From Batkoa obscura (Eukaryota > Entomophthoromycota > Entomophthoromycetes > Entomophthorales > Batkoaceae): a DNA stretch of 64,000 nucleotides. Numbering within the stretch: the stretch's first letter is position 1; every line of letters starts with the position of its first letter. Positions 36,239-47,147 of the stretch are shown here, piece by piece. A program made the translations under genes and the position numbers. The stretch covers positions 496,001-560,000 of the forward strand of contig JASVEC010000006.1 in assembly GCA_030770535.1 (NCBI GenBank). Reading direction: 5' to 3'. The notes beneath the pieces are model-generated. The model did no database searches. It saw only the letters and a program-made list of their open reading frames with translations, and was not told the DNA's origin.

Positions 36239-37273
36239 TTATCGACATTGATCAAACGTGACATCCCAATATTGAAAATGAGCTGGCCAAGATCTTAACT
36301 GTAACGGATTTATAATACAAGTAGGATCTTCACCAGCAGCATTTAAACAGAGCTTAGCTTTGGCATCATTGCCTTTCCCTTGTACATTTATTTCGTTATC
36401 AAAATGTAAATAGTTCAAAGCTATTGGTGGTATCAAAGGAATAAAATCAGTTTGATGAGTGATCCTAGCTAGTGTTTTAACATTGCTATTAATATACTTC
36501 GCATATGTGGCATCTCCAACTCTTGGCATACCGAAAGTGATTAACTGAAATTGATCAAAAGTGATATATTTGTATTGGACCAAATAATGTGATAGCATGC
36601 CCATAATAGATCCACCTAAACTATGTCCAAGAAGAGTAATTTTTACTTTTGGATTAACGCTAGCTTCCCTTTTAAGCACTTCACCAATTTGAGATAACAC
36701 AGCTAAACTAGCTTTATTAAAACCAAAATGGACTTTAGCTTGATTGTATGGTGGTGGTAAGTCAATGGTTGTTTGAAATAACAAACCATCTACTATCCAA
36801 TTATTTAATGATTTACTACCTCGAATAGCAACTATAAGTTCATCCTGTCCTTTGTATGCAATATAACCATCGATATCATATTGGTCACTACGGATCACAT
36901 GGATCACTTTAATCTCCCCTGGCTTAAAGGAAGTACAATATGGATAACATGACCATTGTTGAATGTTTTTGCAGTAAGCAGCACCAGCGAATTGAGTATA
37001 TGATCTTACTTCTTCAATACTTGGGATTTTTGGGGAGATGACGGATGATTGTTTATTACCATTTAGTATACTACCGAGGATGTTAAATATACCGCTTCTA
37101 GAACTAACGCCTAGATTAACAGCTAAGTTATTTGCATCACTTTGGGTATTGTTGAGTTGGCGTTGGACCTCTTCGTAACCTTGCCATTCGCTGAATGGTT
37201 TGGGAGAGTATGCGGATTCTGAAGTGGTAGATGTGATGGATAATACTATGAAAAATAAAAGTTGTAAGTTCAT
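36239..37273 (-). CDS. Secreted class 3 (fungal) lipase
   Basis: Single exon, 344 residues. Signal peptide MNLQLLFFIVLSITSTTS, then a propeptide-like region (about 20-85). The alpha/beta-hydrolase core shows the oxyanion-side IVAIRGSKSLNNW (about 147-159), VHFGFNKA, the nucleophile elbow GHSLGGS with Ser218, then TFGMPRVGD, Asp276 in THQTDFIPLIPP and His332 in SWPAHFQYW. All three catalytic residues are present. The family hydrolyses triacylglycerols extracellularly; substrate range cannot be read from sequence. Four or more Cys in the N-terminal part of the core suggest disulfides. A pure (TAA)n tract lies within about 10 bp upstream of the ATG. The pseudogene at 32993 is a broken paralogue. 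Confidence 0.93.
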   Translation of the reverse strand: MNLQLLFFIVLSITSTTSESAYSPKPFSEWQGYEEVQRQLNNTQSDANNLAVNLGVSSRSGIFNILGSILNGNKQSSVISPKIPSIEEVRSYTQFAGAAYCKNIQQWSCYPYCTSFKPGEIKVIHVIRSDQYDIDGYIAYKGQDELIVAIRGSKSLNNWIVDGLLFQTTIDLPPPYNQAKVHFGFNKASLAVLSQIGEVLKREASVNPKVKITLLGHSLGGSIMGMLSHYLVQYKYITFDQFQLITFGMPRVGDATYAKYINSNVKTLARITHQTDFIPLIPPIALNYLHFDNEINVQGKGNDAKAKLCLNAAGEDPTCIINPLQLRSWPAHFQYWDVTFDQCR

Positions 37274-37279
37274 TTTAAA

Positions 37280-37282
37280 TGC

Positions 37283-37320
<38 letters not shown>

Positions 37321-37321
37321 G
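37280..37321. repeat. (TAA)n microsatellite in lipase 5' leader
   Basis: About thirteen uninterrupted trinucleotide units (ATT/TTA on the plus strand) a few bases upstream of the lipase start codon. In transcript sense it is (UAA)n, so length changes would alter the leader. Confidence 0.9.
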
Positions 37322-38071
37322 CATTTAAGAGTTAGTTTAACTTTTTTATACTTATTTTTTAAAGCCCATGTCGTTTTTTCAATTTAATATTCTACAATTC
37401 TCAGCCTTTAAAAAAATAATATTCTGATTAAAGTTACTGTACTAAACTTTATTATGCAAGCTATTCTTCTGGCATTTAACTTTTTAATTAGATGAATGAG
37501 CATAATAATTAAATCGATTTATCTTAAAGAATAATAAAGCCTATTATTAAACTACAATCTATTATCAAATCCAACAGCAAAATGTGTTTAATTGTCCTTG
37601 TTTACAAATAATAATAATAAAAAGATATGTTTATTTCTATAAAAAAATTAATATAGCCAAAAGTTTTAAATTACTATAACTTTAATTATAAATTTACCGC
37701 AAATTAAAAACAACAGTAATATTTCACCGTTATATATTGTATTCAACCCGTTGAAGGTATATGATATCAGTAATGTTGATAAATAAATGAAAGGTGATAA
37801 AAGAACCATGAGAAATCATTATCATTTATTATTTAATATAAATCTAGAACAGTTTTAATCCATATTTTGTGAAATTGTTAGTTCATATAAAAATGTATTT
37901 ATACATAATATCAAAGACATTAAAATTAAAACTAAAATAAGAAAAATCGATTTAAACTTTTAAAATTAATTTAATATTTAAAATGCTTTGATTCTAAAGA
38001 ACTAATGATAATCAATCTGGTATATTAAAATTTCTATAATTATATAAAATTTTAAAATTTAACCCATATTC
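37322..38071. other. Intergenic, AT-rich
   Basis: Lies between the lipase promoter and the 3' end of MGM1. No repeat, RNA or reading frame recognised. Confidence 0.5.
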
Positions 38072-40822
38072 TTATAATTCCTCAAAGTTTTCAAGCATAT
38101 AGCTTAGTTTACTAGCGGCTAACTCTAAGCTAGCTCTAGCATCCTTTAGGTGAAGCTGACGGGAGACCTTAGGGTTTTGATTAGCAAACTGTTGAATTTG
38201 TTCTTTAGTTAAGTCATAATATAACAAGTGGGTGTCCACCTCTCTAGGAAACTGGAAGAAAACCTCATTTAATAATTCTACCTGTATAAACATAACTGCT
38301 GTTGATGTCAGCTTCGATCCTACCATTTGTAAATAAATTTCGGGGCATATGATTTTATTTAAAGAGGAGCGGCATGTTCGACTCTTGGTCATAGCCAATC
38401 TAAATTTAAGTGCAAGTCGTCGATTTCTTAACCATATAGCTTCATTTGCTTTCTCTAAAAGTTTTGGATTAAAGTGGGGCTGCACGGCTTCTTCAAATTC
38501 ATTAGCTGTATCATCGTATTCTTTCTTATCTTCTTTTGCATTTATATAATTAATAACTTCTTTTAATTTTGATGATCCAACCGTTTGTTTAATTTTAGCT
38601 AATGAAGAGTCACACATCAAAATCTCCGATTTTAATAATGAAATTGTTTTTATTCTAGATTCATCCCACTCCTGTTGATTACAATCTACTTCATATTTAT
38701 AAGGTTTAATTGTATTTTCTACTTGATCAACCGTACTTTTATATTTTGATTTTACAATGGCATTTGAGAATTGAATGATTTTACGTCTCATATCATCATG
38801 GTGTATAAATGGTTCATCCCTAGATATCAAATCCATATTGCGCATTAAGGTATCCACTACCATTTGAGTCGATAATTTTCCCACACCACTTTTAGTCAAT
38901 AATGAAGCTGCGCGATCAAGCTTTGCAACCCAATGTGAATCTTTAATACTTTCTCGATTCATATTAATTAATAACGGGTCTGACCAATAAACTCTTGCGC
39001 AAACATCCAATACTTTTTGTTCCATTACGCTTTGAATTTGATCCTTTATTTGCTGTTTTCCAAATGAATTCGCAAAATTTTTAAAACGATGTTTAAGGAT
39101 ATCTAAAGAATCTGCAACATAAGATTCTGCAGTAATTAATCGATCATTATATTCTACTTTATATTGATATCGGACTTCTTCTAATTCAACTAAAACTTGC
39201 TCGTAAAGTCGTTCAATATTCTTACTCATTTTCTCTTCTAAAACATTTATTAAGGTAGTTCTTAACGTTGGTACTCCCACTCTTAATTTTCTTGTTGCAA
39301 ATATACCATAGTTTGAAAAGTAATCACTATTTTTACTTGATATTATCGAAGAGAGTCCAGTCTTTGGTGGTTGTTTACATACAACCCCTATATAACCTAA
39401 TTTTAAAGGGTAGTCTCTATTTTCCAATATAGCTGCACCAAGCACTGGATCTACCAAATCCATCTTAGTTATTACACCAATAGTTCTACCTCCTTTTGGA
39501 TCCACTCTTCTACTTGCCAATAAAGCTTCAGAATTAGCTAAATCAACATCCGCTGGACTTACTGCCAATATAATATTATTCTTGCTTATATATTTATGAC
39601 ACAAATCTGATATCTTTGATCTTAAATCTTTTGGCTGATCTTTGGTATGAATTTGAATGTAACCTGGCAAATCAATTAAAGTTAAATCTGGAACCGAAGG
39701 TGAATAAATCTTTAATTCTATCGGATCATCCGATACACAATCGCTCGAAGATACTTCCATATTTAACTTTGTTAAATGTTTTTTGATATCTTCAAAATCA
39801 TGAAACTTGGTTTTTCCCACCTGTGATATTACTCCATACTCTTCATTTAATTCTGGAGAATGTACAAGTGTTAGCTCAATAGGTCTCCTAGTAACCATAT
39901 TGGTTCCCCTACAATATTATTATTTAATTAATAAATTAAAAACAAAGCTTACTTTGGTAAAAACTCTCTCCCGACGATAGCTTCCAAAACTGATGACTTT
40001 CCAGAAGATTGAGACCCTATTACAACAATAGAAGGCAAATGCAAAGAATGGTGATTAACTGATTTTAAAATGGCTCGAATTTCTATCAATTTTCTTATTA
40101 AAGGTGAAAAGTTTTCATCAACATCTTGCTTCTTCCTTCTTTTATTAGGTTTACGCTTCTTCTCGTCTTCTTCTTCATCCTCTTCTTCGTCATCATCGTC
40201 TGCGTAATTAATTGGAGTATATGAATTATCATTATTGTAACTATTTGATTGATTATTTGTGTTGTCATTATTCATTGTAAACTCGCTATTTGTTTCATTA
40301 TTTGGTTCTGAAGAAAAAAGGTGATCAAAGTAAGCTTCGGCGTCATCAAATAGTTGATTTGTATCTTTTCTAGCTTTATTTAAAAATGATCCTACCTCTT
40401 GAAATGTTTCTGATACCCAGTCTGGTATGATACTCTTTGTTGCCTCTTTTATCAAATAAGTTTAAAAAATAGTATGTATAATAAATAAAGTTACCATGTA
40501 TTTTATAGTTCAAATACCCCGCCGTACCTGCTCCAACACCTAAAAACGCAGTGGGCATTCTTAAAGTTCTAAAAAGAAATCTCGGTATAGCTGTGTATGA
40601 AAGTTGACTCCTTTGTATTATTGAGCTACTTTTAGTCCATTTTGAAGGTACAATAGTTTTATTATTTATTTTTGAAGTTCCAATATAAGTGTTATTTCTG
40701 ACATTTAACAAACTATTTTTCAACAAATGATTCTTTATAATTGAGTTTATAATATATCTACTATTATTTATAAATGGAAAACTATTAACTTTTTGAGTTA
40801 ATAGTAATTTATTTATGCTCAT
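38072..40822 (-). CDS. MGM1: Mitochondrial dynamin-like GTPase Mgm1/OPA1
   Basis: Three exons: 40495-40822, 39953-40445 and 38072-39908, 885 residues. The N-terminus is basic and Ser/Asn-rich (mitochondrial targeting), followed by a hydrophobic segment ([16 protein letters not shown]) that anchors the long form in the inner membrane. An acidic/basic Asn-rich linker follows. GTPase motifs: G1 GSQSSGKSS (about 252-260), G2 at [11 protein letters not shown]3 DLPGY, G4 TKMD. The exon 2/3 junction restores [12 protein letters not shown]. Middle and GED-like regions follow to the C-terminus. The protein fuses inner membranes and shapes cristae. The intron inside the G1-G2 interval and the LPKG junction agree with the family. 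Confidence 0.93.
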
Positions 40823-41059
40823 TTTAATAAATAAAAAATAAGATATTTTAATCTAAAATCATCAAATCGTACTTTCTTTTTTCTCTTTAAATCTTATTGG
40901 CTAATTCCTAAGCTTTGGATTTTAGACTTTTTTTGGTTGCGACTTTTTATTGTGGATACTTTTTTGCCTCAGTTTTTTTGGATGGAGCTTTTTAGCTGCG
41001 ACGTTTTTCGTAGCGGGGTTTTTTTCTATTTTAGAACTATCTGTGATTAAAAATAAATA
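40823..41059. other. MGM1 upstream region
   Basis: AT-rich promoter side of MGM1 up to the tip of DDE transposon copy 3. It contains a diverged imperfect repeat of TTTTT(A/T)GCGACTTTTT-like units (about 40928-41025), too loose to classify. Confidence 0.4.
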
Positions 41060-41843
41060 GGGATGTTCGAATTAGTTTTATTTTTTTATACAATTAAATA
41101 TTTATATTTTAAACTTTGCTTAAAACCCTATAAAAATAATTTTTTATTAAAAAGCAGAAGTATCTAGCATAGTTTTAAATTATTTTGATATAATTTGTAT
41201 TATAAGTTAGCGGAATTTCTATCAAATTTAATATAAATTCCTGGATTAGCAAGGTTTTTATTAATATAACTTACACATTGATATTAATCAAAGTTATAGT
41301 ATGTAAATAAATACATATTTTTATAAAACCTTATTGAGAAATATTTATTATTGACTGCTTTATAGTCAACATTGTAGATTTGTTATCAAATAAATAAATT
41401 ATTTTAATGTTATAATTACATTATTAATATACCACTAAGTTAATCAATAACTGTATAAAAAGGAGTGGTTAGCCCTAAAACTATAATTAACCATCCTTAT
41501 GTAATACAAGCAATATAATAATAATTTTTATTTACTATTATAATTACTTGCTTTTTGATTATTTATTAATTTAACTATTAATAAGTTAAGTAATATTAAT
41601 AGTTAATAGTTGATTTTTATCATTTAATAAACTATTTACTTGCTCAGAAAATATTCAAACTTTTAGATTTATTATTATTTTTGCAAAATAAGCTGGGGTT
41701 TATTTTTTTATTTTTTTATTTTTTTATTTTTTATAGACTTTATAACTTTAATTGGAATTATATCACTTTTTTGATCTATGAGATACTGGATAACAGGGTA
41801 GTTTATTATTAAGGATAATAAAATATAAATACCTTTTTATTAT

Positions 41844-42305
41844 TGTGAAAGTTGGTACTCTCAGTGGTTAGAGTTAAAAGCAGTTTTTGGTTGATTAACT
41901 AGCCTTGAGTCGAACGATCTTAGTTTATATAACTAAGATAGACTTAACTTAATAGAAATAGTACGTAATAAGCTACGAATTATGTAAACAAATACAATGA
42001 AAGATACTGCCGTAAAATATATATAAGATGTTGTCAGAAAGACTTAGTGACTTTATTAATGATACGTTATCAGGGAGTAATCCATTAAAAAGCCTCGAGT
42101 TATCATGTTGAAGAATCTCTTTTATACACCAACAAGTATGGATATCAAAACGAGAGGATAATATTGTTTGCAATATGAAGTTATAAATTCTCGCAGCAAA
42201 TCAAAATAAGGGACTCGGACTTGATTGTGTTTGAACTTGAGAACACAACTTAAGTGATTGTTGTGTTATAATCAATCCGAGAGCTAAATAAAGCAATATT
42301 TCACA
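41844..42305 (+). mobile_element. TG...CA solo-LTR-like repeat, copy 5
   Basis: Starts TGTGAAAGTTGG and ends TTTCACA, about 462 bp. Both flanks are DDE transposon copy 3. The right flank resembles that of copy 4, suggesting a shared ancestral insertion. Confidence 0.6.
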
Positions 42306-42477
42306 ATATGCTAAATTATAATTTAATATTTCAAGTAACTTTTTTAATTATATACTAGGCATATATATTATATAAATTTGTTTTTCTTGTTATATTTTTA
42401 AAATTATTTAGTATATATTTAAAAAATATTAACTTGGCTACTGTTTTATTTTTTAAATCATTAAAATATTTATTATA

Positions 42478-42576
42478 CGGGGGTGTTTTTTTGATTTCAT
42501 CACTTTTTCCATTTTTAAGCACCATTTCAGCCGAAAGATTGTTAGTAAAATTCTTAAACATAAAAATACATCCCCA
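42478..42576 (-). mobile_element. TA-flanked MITE (family A), copy 6
   Basis: Reverse-oriented copy, CGGGGGTG to CATCCCCA inside TA. It is inserted in DDE transposon copy 3; sequence on both sides continues the transposase homology. Confidence 0.85.
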
Positions 42577-42610
42577 TATATCATTTTTCTTATTAAATTT
42601 TGATAAAATA

Positions 42611-42770
42611 GGGATGTATTTTTTTGTTTAACAATCTTACTAACAATTATTCTACTCAAAGAGCGCTTGAAAAATAGAAAAAGTGATGAAATCAAAAAAA
42701 CAGTTAAAAGTTTTTTAAAATTTTTTTATTTAATTTTAAGCTTTTTAAATTTAATCAATTTAGACATCCC
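42611..42770 (+). mobile_element. Chimeric MITE: family A left part, DDE-transposon-like right tip
   Basis: Flanked by TA on both sides. The left ~95 bp match family A (GGGATGTATTTTTTTGTT and so on). The right end reads CAATTTAGACATCCC, which matches the right tip of the DDE transposon (TAATTTAGACATCCC at copy 1). The unit is therefore a recombinant that links the two families by their ends. Confidence 0.7.
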
Positions 42771-43564
42771 TAAATACTTATAAAGTTTTAATTTGATCAG
42801 AATTGTATAGATAACAATAGTTCTGATAATAATTGAACTATTGACTCAATTTAAACATAATATGGGCATTTTAATTTACTTTTTTTTAAATAGAAAAATA
42901 GAAAAAAACTAGTAAAAAAACTTAGAAGATTTAAAATTAAGATGCCCATATTATGTTTAAATTAAGTTAGTAGTAATAATTAGTATATAATTCTTAAACT
43001 AAATAAGGTTCTGCATCAATTTACACTAAATCATTAGTTTGGTTTGATACATTTATTTCTCAGCCAATAAAACATCACTGAATTTAATAAGTTAAAAATT
43101 TTTTTAATACAATAATATACTTTAAAACTTTATTTTGGGACAAACTACCTCAAGAAAAGTACTTTATGTTTTTCAAGCCAATTTAATCTTTAATATGTAT
43201 CTAAATAGTAATACTATAATATTGAATAAAATCTACTTTTTTTTAATTAAAATAATCATTACAACTATTCTAAACTCATTACAAAAAAATAGGAACTCGG
43301 GTAAACATGGACTTAAGCATACAATCTGAGTTTTAATTTTCTGTAAGGTCCATATTAGCTTTAAATTTAACCACAGATTTGCGATCCATAAACTAAGTTA
43401 TTCCAATTAAACTATGATTTGCTCCTAAATTTACGATCCTGAAATCTAAATTTTGTTTAATAGAGATCGAAACTCAAGGTTTCTTTTCTATATAAAAGTT
43501 TCAAGTGAAATAAATCTGTTTAGCTTTAAAAATATTGTATTTCTTTTTAAAAGATTCAAGTACT
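42771..43564. other. Intergenic with a palindromic element
   Basis: Contains the near-palindromic MITE at 42848-42964. The rest includes the promoter side of the first histidine kinase. No other feature recognised. Confidence 0.5.
42848..42964. mobile_element. Near-palindromic foldback MITE (family B)
   Basis: The left end AATTTAAACATAATATGGGC is the near-exact inverse of the right end GCCCATATTATGTTTAAATT; homology continues inward (CATTTTAATT / AATTAAGATG). Total length about 117 bp with more than 30 bp in each arm. This is a single copy in the window, unrelated to family A. Confidence 0.75.
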
Positions 43565-46122
43565 ATGAATAACTGCTGCTTAAGCCTAATTGCTAGCATA
43601 TTCTCTGCATCAACCTTTGAACCACTTATACTATGCAGTGCAACGAATCCAATCTTAGTAAATGAGCGAGCTTTGGAATTATTTGAGTATCAAAGCAAAG
43701 AGGAATTCCTTCAACTTACCAATGATGAAATGATTCAAAAGCATTTCAGTCCTAGTAAAGTCAAGGATGGGGTTACTGGAAATATAAGAAATGCTCGAGT
43801 TATAAACCTATGTTTTGCTAATGTCAAAAATTATAAAAATGTAAAACAAACAGCTGTAGTAAAGGTAAAGGATTGGAAGATTGAAGACCAAACATATTAT
43901 TCAATTGGCATAAGAGATATACCATTGCTTAAAGTCATCCCAGAAAAAGGCTCAGTTCAAATTATCGATCGTATTAACGAAAGCAACCACGACGACAACG
44001 AATCTGAATTATCAATCATCAATCCAAACAACGAGCCTGAACTTGATAAAAGACTTTTACACGAGTTTTCTCAGATGGCGGATGCCCTTCCAAGTATGAT
44101 ATGGATCATGGGGAACCAAGGAGATGTACATTACCAAAATACCAAGGTATTGGAGACTTTTGGTGTAAACACTATCAGTGAGGGTTGGGGGGTAATACAT
44201 TATACTAATTACGTATCATTAAAATTAATTTGAAGGACTGTATCCATCCTGACGACGTACAATGGTTCTATCCAATGTGGTCTGAGAATTTTCAAGTAAC
44301 TTTAATTTTAATTCTAAAAATAAAAACTAAGTTGATTTATAGAAACGAGCAACCTTTTCTTTGGAAGTAAGATATGGAAATCAGAATAGGTTAAACAGTA
44401 ATAAAAATTACACTTATGACGATTATCGTTGGCATTTCTTCCAAGCTACTCCTATCTTAAACGAAAAAGGACATTTGCTTAAATACATCGTTAATGCTGT
44501 TGGTAAGATACAATATACCACAGTCTAACTTATACTTATCTTGTTTTAGATATCCATGATTTAAAAGAAGCTGAAGAAGAAAAGCAAAGCCTCATTGCAC
44601 TTGAAAAGCTGGCCATTGAATCTTCGAAATTAAAATCTGCTTTTTTGTCAATGATGTCTCATGAAATTAGGACTCCGGTAATATAATCATCTTTTAAAAA
44701 GTACAAGTATTAATTGTTTAAAGCTATTTGGTATTGTTGGAAACACGTGTTTACTGTTAGATACTGAAATAAGTGAACTACAAAAGGAATACATTGAAAA
44801 TATTGATGGTTCTGCTAAATTAATGGTAAATATTAATGGTTTTAGTTTTAGTTTATATTAACTTAACAATATAGATGGCTGTTGTACAAGATATTTTAGA
44901 TTTCTCAAGAATTGAAGCTGGTAAATTGGAGCTTAACCTTGAGCCATTCTCTTTAAAGCGCTCTTTAAACTTATTTGTTACTACTGTTAAAAAGGCGGCA
45001 GAGCGCAAAAAAATCAATTTTGAGTATAAAGTTGTTGAAGAAGAAATGAAAGCCATAGGTGATTCTATGCGTATTTTGCAAATATTAATTAATGTGACTT
45101 CAAATGCTATCAAATTTACAAATCAAGGGACTGTCAAATTCGATATGAATCACTTTTTAGACAAAAACAATAAACGTAACTTGTCATTTACTATAATAGA
45201 TACAGGAACAGGAATTGAACCTAACATGCTTCCAAAATTATTTACCCCATGGGTTCAGGGAGATTCAAGTAACAGAAGATTGTTTGGTGGTTCGGGTCTG
45301 GGACTAGCAATTACGAAATCATTGCTAGATATGATGGAAGGTGACATTATGATTGAAAGCACCGTTGGTAAAGGAACAAAAGTCTCTTTGAACTTTAAAA
45401 TAGATTCCTTGAGTCCCGATTTTAATGTGGAGTCACCAAGGTCTCAAACAAGCTCTCCAGTTGGTGAAAGTAAATTTGAATTTTATACGCTTTATGAATC
45501 ACCTGTTGTTATACAAAAAACGGGGATTAAGAAAGAAGAGAAACCAGCTGTTGATGGTCCTAAGAAAAAATTAAATAATTCAAAATTAAGTAAACTCAAA
45601 AACAATAGAAAAATCAAAAAAGTGGAAGCTGAAAAAAATGCCAATAGCAACAGGATTCGATTGTTGTTAGCTGAAGATAATCCCATAAACCAAGCAATCC
45701 TCAAGAGGTTCTTAGATAAGATGGGTGGCGTTGACTACTTTTTAGCAGTGGATGGAGAAATGGCACTTAACGAATATAACAGTCATCCAACCAGGTATTA
45801 TGATATTATCTTATTAGATCAAAGTATGCCCAAGATGGATGGAGATACGGTGTGTCAAAAGATAAGAGAGATTGATCAAGAACAAATAATAATCTCAGTT
45901 TCAGCAAACACACTGTTATCTGATCGTAAATATCATCAGTCTATAGGCATGAATGATCATATATCAAAGCCAGTAACATATAACACCTTTCAAAATGTAT
46001 TAACAAAATGGTTAAATCAACTCAATATTAATAACGATACCACCAATAATACTAGTAATAACAATAATAACAACATATTGACATCGAATCTCAATGCTCC
46101 TACAGTTGCTAGTTCGATTTAG
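43565..46122 (+). CDS. Soluble hybrid histidine kinase, paralogue 1
   Basis: Six exons: 43565-44191, 44236-44295, 44343-44502, 44550-44677, 44724-44825 and 44875-46122, 774 residues. The N-terminal ~165 residues form a divergent sensor-like region; a PAS-like domain follows (MADALPSMIWIMGNQGDVHY ... DDYRWHFFQATPILN). The HisKA H-box MMSHEIRTP puts the phospho-acceptor at His320. HATPase_c shows the N box (NVTSNAIKF), G1 DTGTG, and GGSGLGLAITKS. A C-terminal receiver has the acidic AEDN, phospho-acceptor Asp674 (ILLDQSMPKMDG) and Lys724 (ISKPV). No membrane span, so a cytoplasmic phosphorelay protein feeding an HPt (Ypd1-like) partner. The tail is poly-Asn. Introns at 34-codon and 128-nt exons coincide with those of paralogue 2 at 53746. 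Confidence 0.9.
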
Positions 46123-47147
46123 TTTGCTGTTGGATACATTTTTAATTATAATATATATATGTGAAATAAATAAAAGTACTATTATTTATTTTTAATGATG
46201 TGAAGAAAGTTGAGGTTTTAATCAAATATTTTTATGTTTAAACGTAGTTCACTATGGTGAGATGATTACTTAATTTTGATTCACCTTCATCACAAAATAT
46301 CTCAAGGTTGTCATTTTGAAAAGTCGAAATTAATTCATATTATATAAACTGAATTCTAATTTCAGTATAAAAAGTTTCTCAAATTTTTGTCATAAATACA
46401 TCTTATAATAATTATTTTAATTCAAAAACTTTTGTTCTTTACTCGTTCTATTTAAATTTTTTTAAATTTTTGATTCTTTGCTAATTTTATTACAAACATT
46501 AGTAATTATCCTTTCCAGTTACTATTGAAATAAACATCACAATATTTATAAAAATATTTATTATTCATAAAATATTACTTTATTACAATATTAATTTCAA
46601 CTTTTTTCCTATAAGGATTTATTAGAAAAGCCAAAATAAAACTATATAGTTGGGAGGTGAGAGCAATGAAGCGAGGAATGTCAACTGAGGTAACAAAAAG
46701 AGAACATAAGAATCAAACGAACTTGACCTCATAGGGGTTGTCGCCTCCTCCTCTTAAAACCACACACCTATCTAGGCTCGTTATGAAAACCTTGTCTCTT
46801 ATCCCTTGAAAAATATTAAAGTAGAACAAAATACATAACTTGCTAAGGCTTAACACAATTTTTGTAACCTCTAATTGCTTTCTAATAGCTTATATTTTAA
46901 TTAACAATCGCCTTTAACCTAGCCATTTAAATGTACAATTCCAGACAGAAAGCCAATAAAGTAAAGCGTCCTCGAATACTTTCTATTTATAGTCATTAAC
47001 CGCTTTTTATTTAGCTTTCTAAAATTTCGAAAATAATAAAAGTCCCAAAATTTGAAAGGGTTATTAAAATAAAATCAAAAATCATTTAATAATCCAAGTC
47101 TAAAACTAATTAAAAAACTTTATTACTTTTATTAAAATTTTAGAAGA
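46123..47147. other. Intergenic upstream of ADE4, with a GC-richer island
   Basis: About 1 kb. Most is AT-rich, but 46648-46800 is conspicuously richer in G and C (e.g. GGGAGGTGAGAGCAATGAAG; GTCGCCTCCTCCTC). It has no recognised RNA or protein. See the findings. Confidence 0.5.

Larger units (their letters stand above)
41060..42610 (-). mobile_element. DDE transposon, copy 3 (inactive, rearranged)
   Basis: The reverse complement of this region follows copy 1 from the terminal tip (GGGATGT after TA at 41058-41059) through the 3' non-coding part and the last part of the transposase (to 41843). The LTR-like repeat at 41844-42305 comes next. After it the match resumes further 5' in the transposase (42306-42476: NDLKNKTVAKLIFFKYIL, cf. 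NDLKDKAVARSTFFKYIP) and, beyond a MITE, at 42579-42608. About 850 bp of coding sequence between the two parts is missing, so the copy is dead. The two tips GGGATGT and GACATCCC define the element ends. Confidence 0.7.

Noticed and set aside
42434-42695. Overlapping 60-80 codon frames on both strands
   Set aside because: They run across MITE and transposon remnants and have no independent coding support.
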